Of a stretch of 64,000 nucleotides of DNA, positions 1-8,237 are shown piece after piece. Within the stretch, counting starts at the first letter, position 1, and the number at the start of each line of letters is the position of its first letter. The position numbers and the translations under genes are program-made. The stretch is taken from the NCBI RefSeq assembly GCF_000702265.1, contig NZ_JNKZ01000004.1, positions 1 to 64,000 on the forward strand. Direction: 5' to 3'. The DNA comes from Butyrivibrio sp. NC2002. GTDB taxonomy: Bacteria > Bacillota > Clostridia > Lachnospirales > Lachnospiraceae. The notes under the pieces are model-generated. The model did no database searches and was not told where the DNA came from. It was given only the letters and a program-made list of their open reading frames with translations.

Positions 1-197
<197 letters not shown>

Positions 198-354
198 TAT
201 CTATCTCTTCACCTCTCGGTGATTTGATCGTTCGTCTGACCAGAACTAAAGCTTGGCTTTGTTCTGTCCGTTTTACCTTTGTTAGGTTTTGTTCTCTGAA
301 TATTCTTTAATGGAATTTTCAGGGTTGCATTACTATTTTATTGTCAATGTGCTT

Positions 355-375
355 CTTATCGACTTAGCCGATAAG
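355..375 (-). other. Hairpin between tRNA-Ser and 16S
   Basis: A perfect 7-bp inverted repeat (CTTATCG/CGATAAG, 7-nt loop) begins 4 nt past the 3' end of tRNA-Ser(GGA) on the minus strand. No U-run follows it in the direction of transcription, so it does not look like a terminator. A role as an RNA processing signal in the tRNA-16S leader is an inference. The rest of the 200-378 leader shows no clear gene. Confidence 0.4.
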
Positions 376-378
376 GAA

Positions 379-467
379 CGCAGAAGGAGGGATTTGAACC
401 CTCGCGCCGCTATTAACGACCTGCACCCTTTCCAGGGGTGTCTCTTCAACCTCTTGAGTACTTCTGC
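379..467 (-). tRNA. tRNA-Ser (anticodon GGA)
   Basis: An 89-nt class II tRNA with a 7-bp acceptor stem (GCAGAAG/CTTCTGC), discriminator G, a long variable arm, a T-arm with GGTTCAAATC, and anticodon stem CACCC/GGGTG around loop CTGGAAA, giving anticodon GGA (reads UCC/UCU). The terminal CCA is not encoded. It lies 34 nt downstream of another tRNA-Ser and about 180 nt upstream of the 16S gene on the same strand. Confidence 0.96.
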
Positions 468-501
468 AAAAGTTGATTCTTAAAACCACTCTTCAATTGA
501 G

Positions 502-587
502 CGGAGCGAGAGGGATTCGAACCCTCGTGGCGTTGCCGCCAAACGGTTTTCAAGACCGCCTCGTTATGACCGCTTCGATATCGCTCC
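502..587 (-). tRNA. tRNA-Ser (anticodon TGA)
   Basis: An 86-nt class II tRNA with acceptor stem GGAGCGA/TCGCTCC, discriminator G, a long variable arm, a T-arm with GGTTCGAATC, and anticodon loop CTTGAAA, giving anticodon TGA (reads UCA and other UCN codons). CCA is not encoded. A strong sigma-A promoter about 65 nt upstream is the only obvious promoter for this tRNA pair and may also feed the 16S gene. Confidence 0.96.
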
Positions 588-651
588 ATACAAGTAAATC
601 TATTTATTTGCTGTGCTTTTCGCTTGCCGTTCATCGCACAGCGCGATAATT

Positions 652-680
652 ATATTAACAATGTCATGGGATAATGTCAA
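652..680 (-). promoter_or_regulatory. Sigma-A promoter for tRNA-Ser genes
   Basis: On the minus strand a consensus -35 TTGACA (675-680) is followed after 17 nt by -10 TAATAT (652-657). Transcription would start near 645 and run into tRNA-Ser(TGA), tRNA-Ser(GGA) and possibly 16S. It sits in the 110-nt gap after the ispD stop codon. Confidence 0.8.
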
Positions 681-698
681 TAACAATTTTCAAATTTT

Positions 699-1409
699 TT
701 AAAAAATTTTTTTCAGTATATTTTCTGCCAAAATTACGTCATCCGGAGTTGTTATTTTTATGTTCTCATAACTGCCCGGAACCAGTTTAACTCTGCGGTT
801 TCCCAGTGTTTCCATCACCATCGCGTCATCAGTTATATTGATTCCCTTGGAAATCAGCTCTTTTTCTTTGTTTATGAGTTCCTCATACAAATAATGTATT
901 TCAGGATATAAAAAAACCTGAGGTGTCTGTATTATCCATGTCAGATCTCTGTCAGGTGTTTCTTTTGCAAACCCATCACTATCAGCTATTTTTATTGTGT
1001 CCTTTACCGGCATTCCGACAACGCATGCTCCATATTCTTTAACAGCATCCAATGCCCTTGATAATATTTCGTTGTTCACAAAGGGTCTTGCGCCGTCATG
1101 AATAAAAACAGCTTCTGTGTCCAAAGAAGCTGCTCTTAAGCCGTTACATACACTTTTATATCTGGTATCCCCGCCTTGGGTAATTGTTTTGATCTTAGTA
1201 AAGTTATATGGCTTTAAAAGAGTATTCTTGACATATTCCAGATCATCTTCAGGCACAACAAGAACGATCTCATCTATAAAGCTTTTCTCAAAAGCTTCAA
1301 GCGCATAATAGATCAGTGGTTTGCCACATATCTCCAAATACTGTTTTTTTACTTTACTTTTCATCCTGCTGCCACTACCTGCAGCAAGTACTATAGCTGT
1401 GGTTTTCAT
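699..1409 (-). CDS. ispD: 2-C-methyl-D-erythritol 4-phosphate cytidylyltransferase
   Basis: A 236-aa protein of normal length for IspD, the cytosolic enzyme that joins CTP to methylerythritol 4-phosphate in the non-mevalonate isoprenoid pathway. The nucleotide-binding loop AAGSGSRM (9-16) is followed by KKQ; the family signature GGDTRYKSV and the motif HDGARPFV are also visible. The start is supported by a CGGAG ribosome site 7 nt upstream. It lies 88 nt downstream of tsaD and is probably the last gene of the tsaE-to-ispD transcription unit. Its product feeds undecaprenyl phosphate, the lipid carrier needed by the glycan genes further along. Confidence 0.95.
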   Translation of the reverse strand: MKTTAIVLAAGSGSRMKSKVKKQYLEICGKPLIYYALEAFEKSFIDEIVLVVPEDDLEYVKNTLLKPYNFTKIKTITQGGDTRYKSVCNGLRAASLDTEAVFIHDGARPFVNNEILSRALDAVKEYGACVVGMPVKDTIKIADSDGFAKETPDRDLTWIIQTPQVFLYPEIHYLYEELINKEKELISKGINITDDAMVMETLGNRRVKLVPGSYENIKITTPDDVILAENILKKIF

Positions 1410-1497
1410 TGTTATCTCCGGATCATTTCCTGCAGTATCACGCTAAATACTAAAAAGGGCATATTATTGTCATTAAAAAAATCAATCTAAGAAGAAG

Positions 1498-2655
1498 TTA
1501 ATTGCTACTTCTTCCGTGATATTTTCTTTCTCTGTTGCCAAGAGGCAGATTGGGAACAGCATTAAGTTCCATACCGCTTCTTACTCCTTTTTTAAATTCG
1601 TAGTAGCCTGCAGCTCCTATCATTGCTGCATTATCAGTACATAAAACAGGAGATGGACAGTAAAAATCTATTCCCGCCTTTTTGCATTCGCTACTAAGCC
1701 TCTCACGGAGGGATGTATTTGAAGCCACTCCTCCTGCAATCGCTATTTTATTGCAGCCGTATTCTTTTGCAGCCTCAATTGAATGCTCTGTAAGCACATC
1801 TACAACTGCTTTCTGGAAAGAGGCAGCTACATCATTTTTGTTTACCTCTTCGCCTTTCATTTCTGCCTGATTCAGGTAATTAAGCACAGCTGACTTAAGT
1901 CCGCTAAAACTGAAATCATAGGACTTTTCTGTAGTCTTTGCGCGAGGGAAAATGATAGCATCAGGGTTTCCTTCTCTGGCAGCTGCATCAATTTTGGGGC
2001 CACCCGGATATCCAAGTCCTATCGCCCTTGCAACCTTGTCAAAGGCTTCTCCGGCCGCATCATCTCTTGTCTGACCGATTATTTCATACTCACCGTAGTC
2101 TTTTACGAGGACAAGGTGAGAGTGTCCTCCGGATGCAACAAGACACATGAACGGAGGCTCAAGCTCTTTGTATTCTATATAGTTTGCACATATATGACCT
2201 TCTATATGGTGTACGCCGACAAGCGGTTTTCCTGTAGCAAAACTTAGAGCCTTGGCTTCAGAAACTCCCACCAAAAGAGCACCTACAAGTCCGGGGCCAT
2301 AGGTTACAGCAATCGCATCAATATCCGACAGCTTAAGTTTTGCCTCTGCAAGCGCAGTCCTGACGCAGGTATTGATTTTTTCCACATGTTTTCTGGACGC
2401 GATTTCAGGGACAACACCTCCAAAAACTGTATGAAGTGCTATCTGGGAAGATATTACATTAGACAAAACTTCCCGCCCGTTTTTTACAACTGCAGCTGCA
2501 GTCTCATCGCAGCTGCTTTCAATTGCAAGTATAGTAACATCATCTTCTAAAAAAGATGTATGTTGTTCCTCATCATTTTTTATTGACATAAATATCACGC
2601 CGTCCTCATCGGTACGGCGCGTAATTGTTTCATTACTTTGCTTATTCAAAATCAT
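1498..2655 (-). CDS. tsaD: tRNA N6-adenosine threonylcarbamoyltransferase
   Basis: TsaD (Gcp/YgjD) transfers the threonylcarbamoyl group to A37 of ANN-decoding tRNAs, working with TsaB and TsaE, both encoded just upstream. The ASKHA nucleotide-binding fold begins at [14 protein letters not shown]; metal ligands HIEGH lie at about 150-154, and the phosphate-binding stretch AIAGGVASN near the C terminus is intact. The chosen start gives 385 aa and overlaps the preceding stop as ATGA, with AGGCGG just upstream; this is about 40 residues longer than most TsaD proteins at the N terminus. An alternative ATG at 2589 (363 aa) would fit the family better in length. Function is certain, start is not. 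Confidence 0.93.
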   Translation of the reverse strand: MILNKQSNETITRRTDEDGVIFMSIKNDEEQHTSFLEDDVTILAIESSCDETAAAVVKNGREVLSNVISSQIALHTVFGGVVPEIASRKHVEKINTCVRTALAEAKLKLSDIDAIAVTYGPGLVGALLVGVSEAKALSFATGKPLVGVHHIEGHICANYIEYKELEPPFMCLVASGGHSHLVLVKDYGEYEIIGQTRDDAAGEAFDKVARAIGLGYPGGPKIDAAAREGNPDAIIFPRAKTTEKSYDFSFSGLKSAVLNYLNQAEMKGEEVNKNDVAASFQKAVVDVLTEHSIEAAKEYGCNKIAIAGGVASNTSLRERLSSECKKAGIDFYCPSPVLCTDNAAMIGAAGYYEFKKGVRSGMELNAVPNLPLGNRERKYHGRSSN

Positions 2656-3233
2656 TCCGCCTTTTCCTGGGAAGTCCATCCCATCAGTTTCCACTTGTCT
2701 TCGCTGTTTTTTCTGAGTATGAAAAGATAAGTATACTTAGTAGAGGATGTTCCGTGTCTAAGTGATACATCTGCGAAAACATTGGAAATTTCTTCGCCAT
2801 CTTCTGTTGTCTGTCTGGCATCATTTTTATCAACTTCATATACGGGGATAGAGTAATCTCCATCTTTTTTATCCTGCACTTCGGTTTTAAGTCCGTTCGG
2901 CCAGTCATTTTGCTGAGCGATCAGCTCGGTATCAAAGATTCCCTTTAGGACCTGTGCCATGCTGTCAAATTCTTCATCCGTGTAGGTCTGTTTATACATT
3001 ACCTGCATGGTCTTAAGATATAAGTCAGCAACAGCGGCAGGTGTCTGAGGGTAATTCTTTGACAGATCAAGTGTGGTTATTTTCTGAACCTCTGTCAGCT
3101 CGCGGTCTTCTTCCTGCGTATTGGATTTACTGCCATTTCTGGTAAAAAGCATAAAGAGTCCAAGCACAACCATAGCTGCAAGAATCATCATAACTATTGC
3201 TTTTATGATGCTATTCTTCTTAGATTCTTCCAT
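2652..3233 (-). CDS. Membrane-anchored protein of unknown function
   Basis: I do not recognise a characterised family. The 193-aa product has a short basic N terminus, one transmembrane helix (about 11-30) and a soluble, probably extracytoplasmic domain rich in charged residues. The domain ends in the pattern [18 protein letters not shown], reminiscent of small NTF2-like or lipoprotein-like extracellular folds, but that is only an impression. It lies 11 nt after rnz and overlaps tsaD by 4 nt (ATGA), so it is translationally coupled inside the t6A operon. The same sort of anchored protein is probably found only in related Lachnospiraceae. Confidence 0.8.
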   Translation of the reverse strand: MEESKKNSIIKAIVMMILAAMVVLGLFMLFTRNGSKSNTQEEDRELTEVQKITTLDLSKNYPQTPAAVADLYLKTMQVMYKQTYTDEEFDSMAQVLKGIFDTELIAQQNDWPNGLKTEVQDKKDGDYSIPVYEVDKNDARQTTEDGEEISNVFADVSLRHGTSSTKYTYLFILRKNSEDKWKLMGWTSQEKAE

Positions 3234-3244
3234 AACTGCCCTCC

Positions 3245-4174
3245 TTAATCTGTGTCATCCTTAAATCTTAGTGTCTTTACTCTGCCATCTTTCGCGGCAA
3301 TTGTGTTTTTAAAGATTTCTTTGGTTTTTCCCAGATATTCCTTGGGGTTTACCAGCGAAGGGCTGTAATGTGTAAGCCACATCTCACTTACATTTGCCCT
3401 CTTCGCCATGTCAGCTGCCTCATAAAAAGTCATGTGCTTATTTTCTTTCGCCTTTTTTAATTTGTCAGGTTCACCGTACATGCCTTCACATATAAACAGA
3501 TCGGAATCTTTTGCGTTTTCGACTATGCTGTCAGTAGGTCTTGAATCTGTAACATATGTAAGATGGATTCCCTGTCTCTGCTCACCAAGTACCATGTCGG
3601 GAGTCAGGGTTCTTCCGTCATCAGTGTGGATTATTTCCCCTTTTTGCAGAGGATTCCAGTATTTTCGTTCTATGTTATGAGCTTCTGCGGCCTCTACATT
3701 GAATTTGCCGTTTCTTGACAATGTCATGGAATAGCCATAGCAGGTAATATTATGATTTACCTTAAATGCATTGATTTTAAATCCGGTCATTCCATCAATT
3801 GTAAATTCTTCGCTGTCTGTGGTTATTTCCTTGTAAATAATTGGAAAAGGCAATTCGGGGGCAATTGTCCTTAATGCTTTTACAACTCTCTCAAGTCCCT
3901 TGGGGCCAATCATTAAAAGAGGCTCACTACGCTCTGCATTTCCCATGGTAAGAAGCATTCCCGGCAGGCCTGATATATGATCTGCATGGTAATGCGTAAA
4001 GCAAATAACATCGATCGGTTTGGGACTCCATCCGGTTTTCCTTAAGGCAATCTGGGTTCCCTCTCCGCAATCGATAAGTATACATTTTCCATTATATCTC
4101 ACAAGAAGTGAGGTTAAAAATCTGCCTGGAAGCGGCATCATTCCACCGGTTCCAAGTAAACAAACATCAATCAT
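3245..4174 (-). CDS. rnz: Ribonuclease Z
   Basis: A 309-aa metallo-beta-lactamase-fold endonuclease that removes 3' trailers from tRNA precursors. The zinc motif HYHADH (61-66) is intact, preceded by the usual LLGTGGMMP N terminus and LIDCGEGTQ. Later motifs TYVTDSRP and LTHYSP supply the remaining ligands. Rnz acts on tRNAs whose CCA is not encoded, which matches the two CCA-less tRNA-Ser genes nearby. Its start overlaps the tsaB-rimI stop by 8 nt, and it belongs to the same operon. Confidence 0.95.
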   Translation of the reverse strand: MIDVCLLGTGGMMPLPGRFLTSLLVRYNGKCILIDCGEGTQIALRKTGWSPKPIDVICFTHYHADHISGLPGMLLTMGNAERSEPLLMIGPKGLERVVKALRTIAPELPFPIIYKEITTDSEEFTIDGMTGFKINAFKVNHNITCYGYSMTLSRNGKFNVEAAEAHNIERKYWNPLQKGEIIHTDDGRTLTPDMVLGEQRQGIHLTYVTDSRPTDSIVENAKDSDLFICEGMYGEPDKLKKAKENKHMTFYEAADMAKRANVSEMWLTHYSPSLVNPKEYLGKTKEIFKNTIAAKDGRVKTLRFKDDTD

Positions 4175-5378
4175 CCTTTGTCTTTCTCTTCCAATAAATT
4201 ATTGCATCATCTGCAGGCTCGGTATAGAAGCCTTTTCTTAAGCCTTCGCTTTTAAATCCAAGCCTTTCATACAAAGCTATGGCAGGGGAATTCTGTGCTC
4301 GTACTTCAAGAGTAAAATCCCTGCATCCTATTTTCTCTGCTCTTAGAAGCAAAATCTCCAGCATTCTTCCGGCTATTCCGGCATTTCTGCAATCAGCAGC
4401 TACGGATACATTGGTCACTTCACCTTCTCCGGATATATTTCTTACTCCGCAAAGTCCAACTATTCTGCCTGCCTTCTCAGCTACAAGGTAAACCGTGTCA
4501 TCTCTTGTACTAGCCTCTAAAAGCTGTGCTTCAGTCCACGCTTCCTTATTGAGCGAAGCCTTTTCAAGCTGCGCTGCATCTGTTATGTCTTCGGCCTTTA
4601 AGTCCCTGATAAGCACCGAATCCTTATCTATTGAAGCAGTATTTTTCTTTTTCTTCTCTGCAGCTTCCCTCTCAGCCTGAGAAGCTCGTAAATACTCAGG
4701 CGAAAAACTGTCTGTATCTACTGTTTTTCCTTTTTTCAGATATATAAGTGCAAGCTCTGCCAATGCTGCTGCGCGCTGTCTGTTCATATGTGACGGTGCA
4801 CAGGTATAGTCAACTGTCAAAAGCTTTTCGAGTTTGTCTCTGTAAACAGGAACGCCATCACCAAGAAGAATTACCTTTTTCCCAATGGAATTAAGTTTCT
4901 CCGCAATCTCCTCAACAGACAAGGCAGCCTGTTCCATAACTGTTTTCATCTTATACGTAAATTCTTTTTGTCCATCATTTTCTTTTTCGGGCACAAAAGA
5001 ATATATTCCTGTATATACCTGGCTTCTTCTGGCATCCATCATAGGACATATTATGCAATCGCTACCGTAAAAATTGTATGCAAGTGCATCAAGAGTGGGG
5101 ACTGCTATAAGCGGCTTTTCCAATGCAAGGCATAGTCCCTTTGCCGTGGCAAGACCTATCCTAAGCCCGGTAAATGACCCGGGACCTGCGCAGACAGCTA
5201 TAGCGTCAACTGTGTCCAGATCAAGCGATATTTTGTCCCTTATCTGCTCCATCATGGGGAGAAGAAGTTCCGAATGTGTGATCTTGTGCTGTATACTAAA
5301 TTCCGACAACAGTCTGTCATCTTCTGTGACTGCAACGGTGCATACAAGCCCAGATGTATCCAGTGCTAATATTTTCAT
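4167..5378 (-). CDS. TsaB-RimI fusion: t6A complex subunit and GNAT acetyltransferase
   Basis: One 403-aa reading frame carries two usually separate proteins. Residues 1-235 are TsaB: it begins MKILALDTS, has CAGPGSFTGLRIG (63-75) and ends SPEYLRASQAERE, the normal TsaB C terminus. A lysine-rich linker (241-246) leads into a GNAT domain (255-400) like RimI, the N-terminal alanine acetyltransferase of ribosomal protein S18, with acetyl-CoA loop RNAGIAGRML (331-340) and NSPAIALYERLGF. TsaB is a scaffold that binds TsaD and TsaE. The gene starts 1 nt after tsaE and overlaps rnz. No frameshift is visible, so the fusion looks genuine. tsaB and rimI are neighbours in many Firmicutes, which explains the origin. 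Confidence 0.93.
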   Translation of the reverse strand: MKILALDTSGLVCTVAVTEDDRLLSEFSIQHKITHSELLLPMMEQIRDKISLDLDTVDAIAVCAGPGSFTGLRIGLATAKGLCLALEKPLIAVPTLDALAYNFYGSDCIICPMMDARRSQVYTGIYSFVPEKENDGQKEFTYKMKTVMEQAALSVEEIAEKLNSIGKKVILLGDGVPVYRDKLEKLLTVDYTCAPSHMNRQRAAALAELALIYLKKGKTVDTDSFSPEYLRASQAEREAAEKKKKNTASIDKDSVLIRDLKAEDITDAAQLEKASLNKEAWTEAQLLEASTRDDTVYLVAEKAGRIVGLCGVRNISGEGEVTNVSVAADCRNAGIAGRMLEILLLRAEKIGCRDFTLEVRAQNSPAIALYERLGFKSEGLRKGFYTEPADDAIIYWKRKTKDD

Positions 5379-5379
5379 T

Positions 5380-5820
5380 TTATCTGTTATCTATCGTAGT
5401 CAAAGTAATCCTGCGATAGTCTGTTCCTTTCCTTAAATCCTTTTCTATGCGGATCTCTTCGTATTTTTCCGGTAAAATGTCCTCTATGAGATTCGCCCAT
5501 TCAATAAAGCATAGTCCCTTTCCGTAAAAATAATCTTCATAACCGATTTCATCCATTTCGCTGATGTCTCCTATTCTGTATACGTCGAAATGGTAAAAGG
5601 GAATCCTGCCCTCATCATATACCTGGACAATTGTAAATGTAGGACTGTTTACCGGACCTTCAATCCCAAGACCGGCTGCAACGCCCTGTGTAAGGACTGT
5701 TTTGCCAACGCCAAGATCACCGACCAAAGTATATACTGTGCCCGGTTGTGCGCTTTCTCCTATTCTTTTTCCGAATGCGAAGGTTTCCTCCGCTGAATTT
5801 GTTTCTAATATTGTACTCAT
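5380..5820 (-). CDS. tsaE: tRNA threonylcarbamoyladenosine biosynthesis ATPase TsaE
   Basis: A 146-aa P-loop ATPase that drives the TsaBDE complex in t6A formation. Walker A is GDLGVGKT (34-41); the family signatures SPTFTI (59-64), FDVYR (78-82) and IEWA (106-109) are all present and the length is typical. It is the first gene of the minus-strand operon. Its upstream region (5821 on) is shared with the divergent riboswitch promoter of ribU. Confidence 0.95.
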   Translation of the reverse strand: MSTILETNSAEETFAFGKRIGESAQPGTVYTLVGDLGVGKTVLTQGVAAGLGIEGPVNSPTFTIVQVYDEGRIPFYHFDVYRIGDISEMDEIGYEDYFYGKGLCFIEWANLIEDILPEKYEEIRIEKDLRKGTDYRRITLTTIDNR

Positions 5821-5858
5821 ATTATAAGATTATTCCAGCAAAGTTAAAAAAGCAACTA

Positions 5859-5886
5859 TTGACTGATTTAATATCCGTTATATAAT
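5859..5886 (+). promoter_or_regulatory. Promoter of FMN riboswitch-ribU unit
   Basis: -35 TTGACT (5859-5864) and -10 TATAAT (5881-5886) separated by 16 nt, placed 14 nt before the riboswitch aptamer begins. This gives a start site near 5893, just ahead of the aptamer. Confidence 0.85.
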
Positions 5887-5900
5887 GTGATTGTAACGAA

Positions 5901-6023
5901 ATCTTCGGGGCAGGGTGCAATTCCCTACCGGCGGTGATCACTCATGTGTAAGTCCGCGAGCTGCGTAAGCGGCCGATTTGGTGAAAATCCAAAACCGACA
6001 GTATAGTCTGGATGGTAGAAGAT
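5901..6023 (+). promoter_or_regulatory. FMN riboswitch (RFN element)
   Basis: All conserved RFN blocks are visible: GGGGCAGGGTGCAATTCCC, CCGGCGGTGAT, AGTCCGCGAG, GGTGAAAATCC, CCGACAGTATAGTCTGGATG, closed by P1 strands ATCTTC (5901-5906) and GAAGAT (6018-6023). It binds flavin mononucleotide and turns off riboflavin uptake. It precedes a terminator and ribU, so control is probably by transcription attenuation. Confidence 0.97.
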
Positions 6024-6050
6024 GTGTTTTTTTCAGTTGTTAAATTCCCC

Positions 6051-6084
6051 GAACCGGCTTCATTAGCGGTTCTTTTTTATTTTT
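6051..6084 (+). terminator. Riboswitch-controlled attenuator terminator
   Basis: Stem GAACCG/CGGTTC (6051-6056 with 6067-6072) followed by an almost unbroken T-run to 6084. A competing pairing is visible: CCCCGAA (6047-6053) is fully complementary to TTCGGGG (5904-5910) in the aptamer's 5' strand, a candidate antiterminator that FMN binding would prevent. Confidence 0.85.
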
Positions 6085-6171
6085 GTCAACTTGAAAATAT
6101 TACCGGAATCTAAAAACTGTAATCTCGCAATTCTTCCCCCGGAATAATTTAATTCACAGGAGGAAAAACCC

Positions 6172-6927
6172 ATGAACAACAACTTAATTTCATCAATTGC
6201 GGAAAATGCCGCATACGTAGCAGTATTTCTTCTGCTTATTCTTGCAATGTTTATGCTTGCAAAAGCAACTGAGGTATTCATTCTAAAGAGAACCAAAACC
6301 AGCAATGTAGAATCTGCGACAAGAAAGCTGGTAGTAACCGGTGTCTTTTCTGCTATATCTGTAGTTCTTATGATGATCGAAGTACCGCTTCCTTTTGCTC
6401 CAAGCTTCTATAAGCTCGACTTATCTGATCTGCCTGCAGTCATCGGCGGATTTGCATTTGGTCCAATGACCGGTGTAATGATCGAATTTATCAAGATTTT
6501 ACTTGAGATTATAATCCGAGGAACAACAACAGCTTTTGTAGGAGAACTTGCCAACTTCGTTGTAGGATGCAGTTTTGTACTGCCGGCTTCAATCATTTAT
6601 CTCTTTAATAAGACAAGAAAAACGGCACTTATTTCATGCATCAGTGCGACTTTGATAATTACAATTGTCGGAAGCTCACTTAATGCATTCTACCTTCTTC
6701 CCGCTTTTGCAGCACTGTATGGTATGCCGCTTGATGCGCTTGTCGGAATGGGAACTGCAGTAAATTCAGCTATTACAAACATTCCTACATTTGTTTTATT
6801 TGCAGTAGCACCTCTTAATCTTATTAAGGGCTCACTTCTTAGCATTGTTACTCTTGCTGTTTACAAAAAATTAAGTCCAATCCTTAAGAAAACAACTGTA
6901 AGTGTGGCTAAAAAGCAGGAAGCATAA
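6172..6927 (+). CDS. ribU: Riboflavin ECF transporter S component
   Basis: The substrate-binding membrane subunit of an energy-coupling-factor transporter for riboflavin; the shared EcfA/EcfT module must be elsewhere. The RibU core begins about residue 48 (TRKLVVTGVFSAISVVL) and contains the family stretch YKLDLSDLPAVIGGFAFGP and TTAFVGELANF. At 251 aa it is longer than the usual 190 or so, because of an extra N-terminal transmembrane helix (about 14-34). The start has an AGGAGG site 8 nt upstream. It is preceded by an FMN riboswitch and followed by a strong terminator, so it is a single-gene unit controlled by FMN. Confidence 0.95.
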   Translation: MNNNLISSIAENAAYVAVFLLLILAMFMLAKATEVFILKRTKTSNVESATRKLVVTGVFSAISVVLMMIEVPLPFAPSFYKLDLSDLPAVIGGFAFGPMTGVMIEFIKILLEIIIRGTTTAFVGELANFVVGCSFVLPASIIYLFNKTRKTALISCISATLIITIVGSSLNAFYLLPAFAALYGMPLDALVGMGTAVNSAITNIPTFVLFAVAPLNLIKGSLLSIVTLAVYKKLSPILKKTTVSVAKKQEA

Positions 6928-6964
6928 GTACTTCTTTAAAGAGTTTAGTATATCTGATAATATA

Positions 6965-6998
6965 AACCTTCCCATACATGCTGTGTGGGAAGGTTTTG
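6965..6998 (+). terminator. Terminator of ribU
   Basis: A perfect 10-bp stem AACCTTCCCA/TGGGAAGGTT (6965-6974 with 6986-6995) followed by TT. It lies 38 nt after the ribU stop. Confidence 0.85.
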
Positions 6999-7049
6999 TA
7001 ATTAATAGTTTATTTATCATTTTTTAATAGCTTGTAACTGTGCGTTTTA

Positions 7050-7078
7050 TTGACTTTTATTTGGTCGCATTTTAAGAT
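7050..7078 (+). promoter_or_regulatory. Promoter of HD-GYP gene
   Basis: -35 TTGACT (7050-7055), 17-nt spacer, -10 TAAGAT (7073-7078), 45 nt before the HD-GYP start codon. Confidence 0.65.
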
Positions 7079-7122
7079 TAATTCGTATAAAAATTTATGT
7101 TTCTACTGACAATGAGGCATCT

Positions 7123-8199
7123 ATGAAGCGGCTGATAACAAAAAAACTTGTTCCCGGCATGATATTGTCCGATAACGTATACTCATATAACAATAATCAG
7201 CTTGTATTGCCTAAAGGAACCGTATTGGATACCCAGGCAATTACCAAGCTTTCTTTTTATTCTGTACTAAATGTCCTTGTTGAAGATCCGCCTGAGGAAA
7301 TGCTATCTCCCGAGGACAATAGTTACTCTTATGCTGCCCGCTTGCGTCAGACAAAAGAATTTCAGGAATTCAAAGAAGATTTTGAAAATTGTGCATCCAA
7401 ATTCAAGGTTGGGATTGAAGTTCTCGTAAACGATAAGGAAAACTTTGATCTGGATACTATTATGGAGCCCATTTATGCACTGGTTCAAAAAAGCAGATCC
7501 TCTTCAAATCTTTTTGATATGATCCACAATCTAAGAACTTATGACGATGCTACGTACGTACATTGCGTAAGTGTCGCTATGATATGCAATATTTTAGGGC
7601 AGTGGCTGAAAATGAGCGAAGAAGATACCATGACTTTGACAGAAGCCGGGCTTTTACACGATATCGGCAAGCTGCTGATACCGAATGAAATCATCACCAA
7701 GCCCACAGACCTTACTCAGGATGAATATAGTGTGGTTCAAACACATCCTTCGCAGGGCTATATGATATTGACTGACCTCAACGTGAGCGATCATGTCAAA
7801 AATGCCGCTCTTATGCATCATGAACGGTGTGATGGAAGCGGTTATCCTGCTCACCTGAAAGGTCCTCAGATAGATTTCTATGCAAAATGTGTATCGATTG
7901 CTGATGTATATGATGCCATGACTTCTGCCCGTGTTTACAGAGATCCGCTTTGTCCGTTCATCGCTATCGAGATGTTTGAGTCGGAAGGGCTTCAAAAGTA
8001 TGATACGAATGCCATAATGACATTTCTCCAAAATATCGTAAATACGTATCTTCTAAACGAAGTTCGCCTAAACGACGGAAGAGAAGGTGAAATAATCTTT
8101 ATTAACAGGGATCATCTTTCACGTCCCACGATAAGGATTGGAAGCGAATACCTTGACCTGTCTCTTTATCCTGATCTTCATATTGAGGAAATAATATAA
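7123..8199 (+). CDS. HD-GYP domain phosphodiesterase
   Basis: A 358-aa soluble protein. The C-terminal two thirds is an HD-GYP domain, which hydrolyses cyclic di-GMP or related dinucleotides: metal ligands HD at 179-180, a further histidine in THPSQGY, HHERCDGSGYP (232-242, containing the GYP triad) and D261 in IADVYDAMTSAR. The N-terminal 120 residues form a DUF3391-like or unknown sensory region without membrane helices. No GGDEF or receiver domain is attached. It has its own promoter and a bidirectional terminator shared with murA. Substrate specificity cannot be read from sequence, although the intact GYP motif favours cyclic di-GMP. Confidence 0.93.
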   Translation: MKRLITKKLVPGMILSDNVYSYNNNQLVLPKGTVLDTQAITKLSFYSVLNVLVEDPPEEMLSPEDNSYSYAARLRQTKEFQEFKEDFENCASKFKVGIEVLVNDKENFDLDTIMEPIYALVQKSRSSSNLFDMIHNLRTYDDATYVHCVSVAMICNILGQWLKMSEEDTMTLTEAGLLHDIGKLLIPNEIITKPTDLTQDEYSVVQTHPSQGYMILTDLNVSDHVKNAALMHHERCDGSGYPAHLKGPQIDFYAKCVSIADVYDAMTSARVYRDPLCPFIAIEMFESEGLQKYDTNAIMTFLQNIVNTYLLNEVRLNDGREGEIIFINRDHLSRPTIRIGSEYLDLSLYPDLHIEEII

Positions 8200-8237
8200 A
8201 AGACCTTTCGTCATGTAAACGAAAGGTCTTAATTTTT
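8200..8237. terminator. Bidirectional terminator between HD-GYP and murA
   Basis: A perfect 12-bp inverted repeat AAGACCTTTCGT/ACGAAAGGTCTT (8200-8211 with 8219-8230), flanked by TTTTT on the right and by A-rich sequence (TATAAAA) on the left. It serves the two convergent genes. Confidence 0.85.

Noticed and set aside
340..350. TTGACA at 342-347 (minus strand) as a 16S promoter
   Set aside because: No -10-like hexamer lies 15-19 nt downstream; the sequence there is CCCTGA.
690..712. AT-only palindrome at the end of ispD as a terminator
   Set aside because: The stem has no G-C pairs and overlaps the coding end; it would be too weak to terminate.
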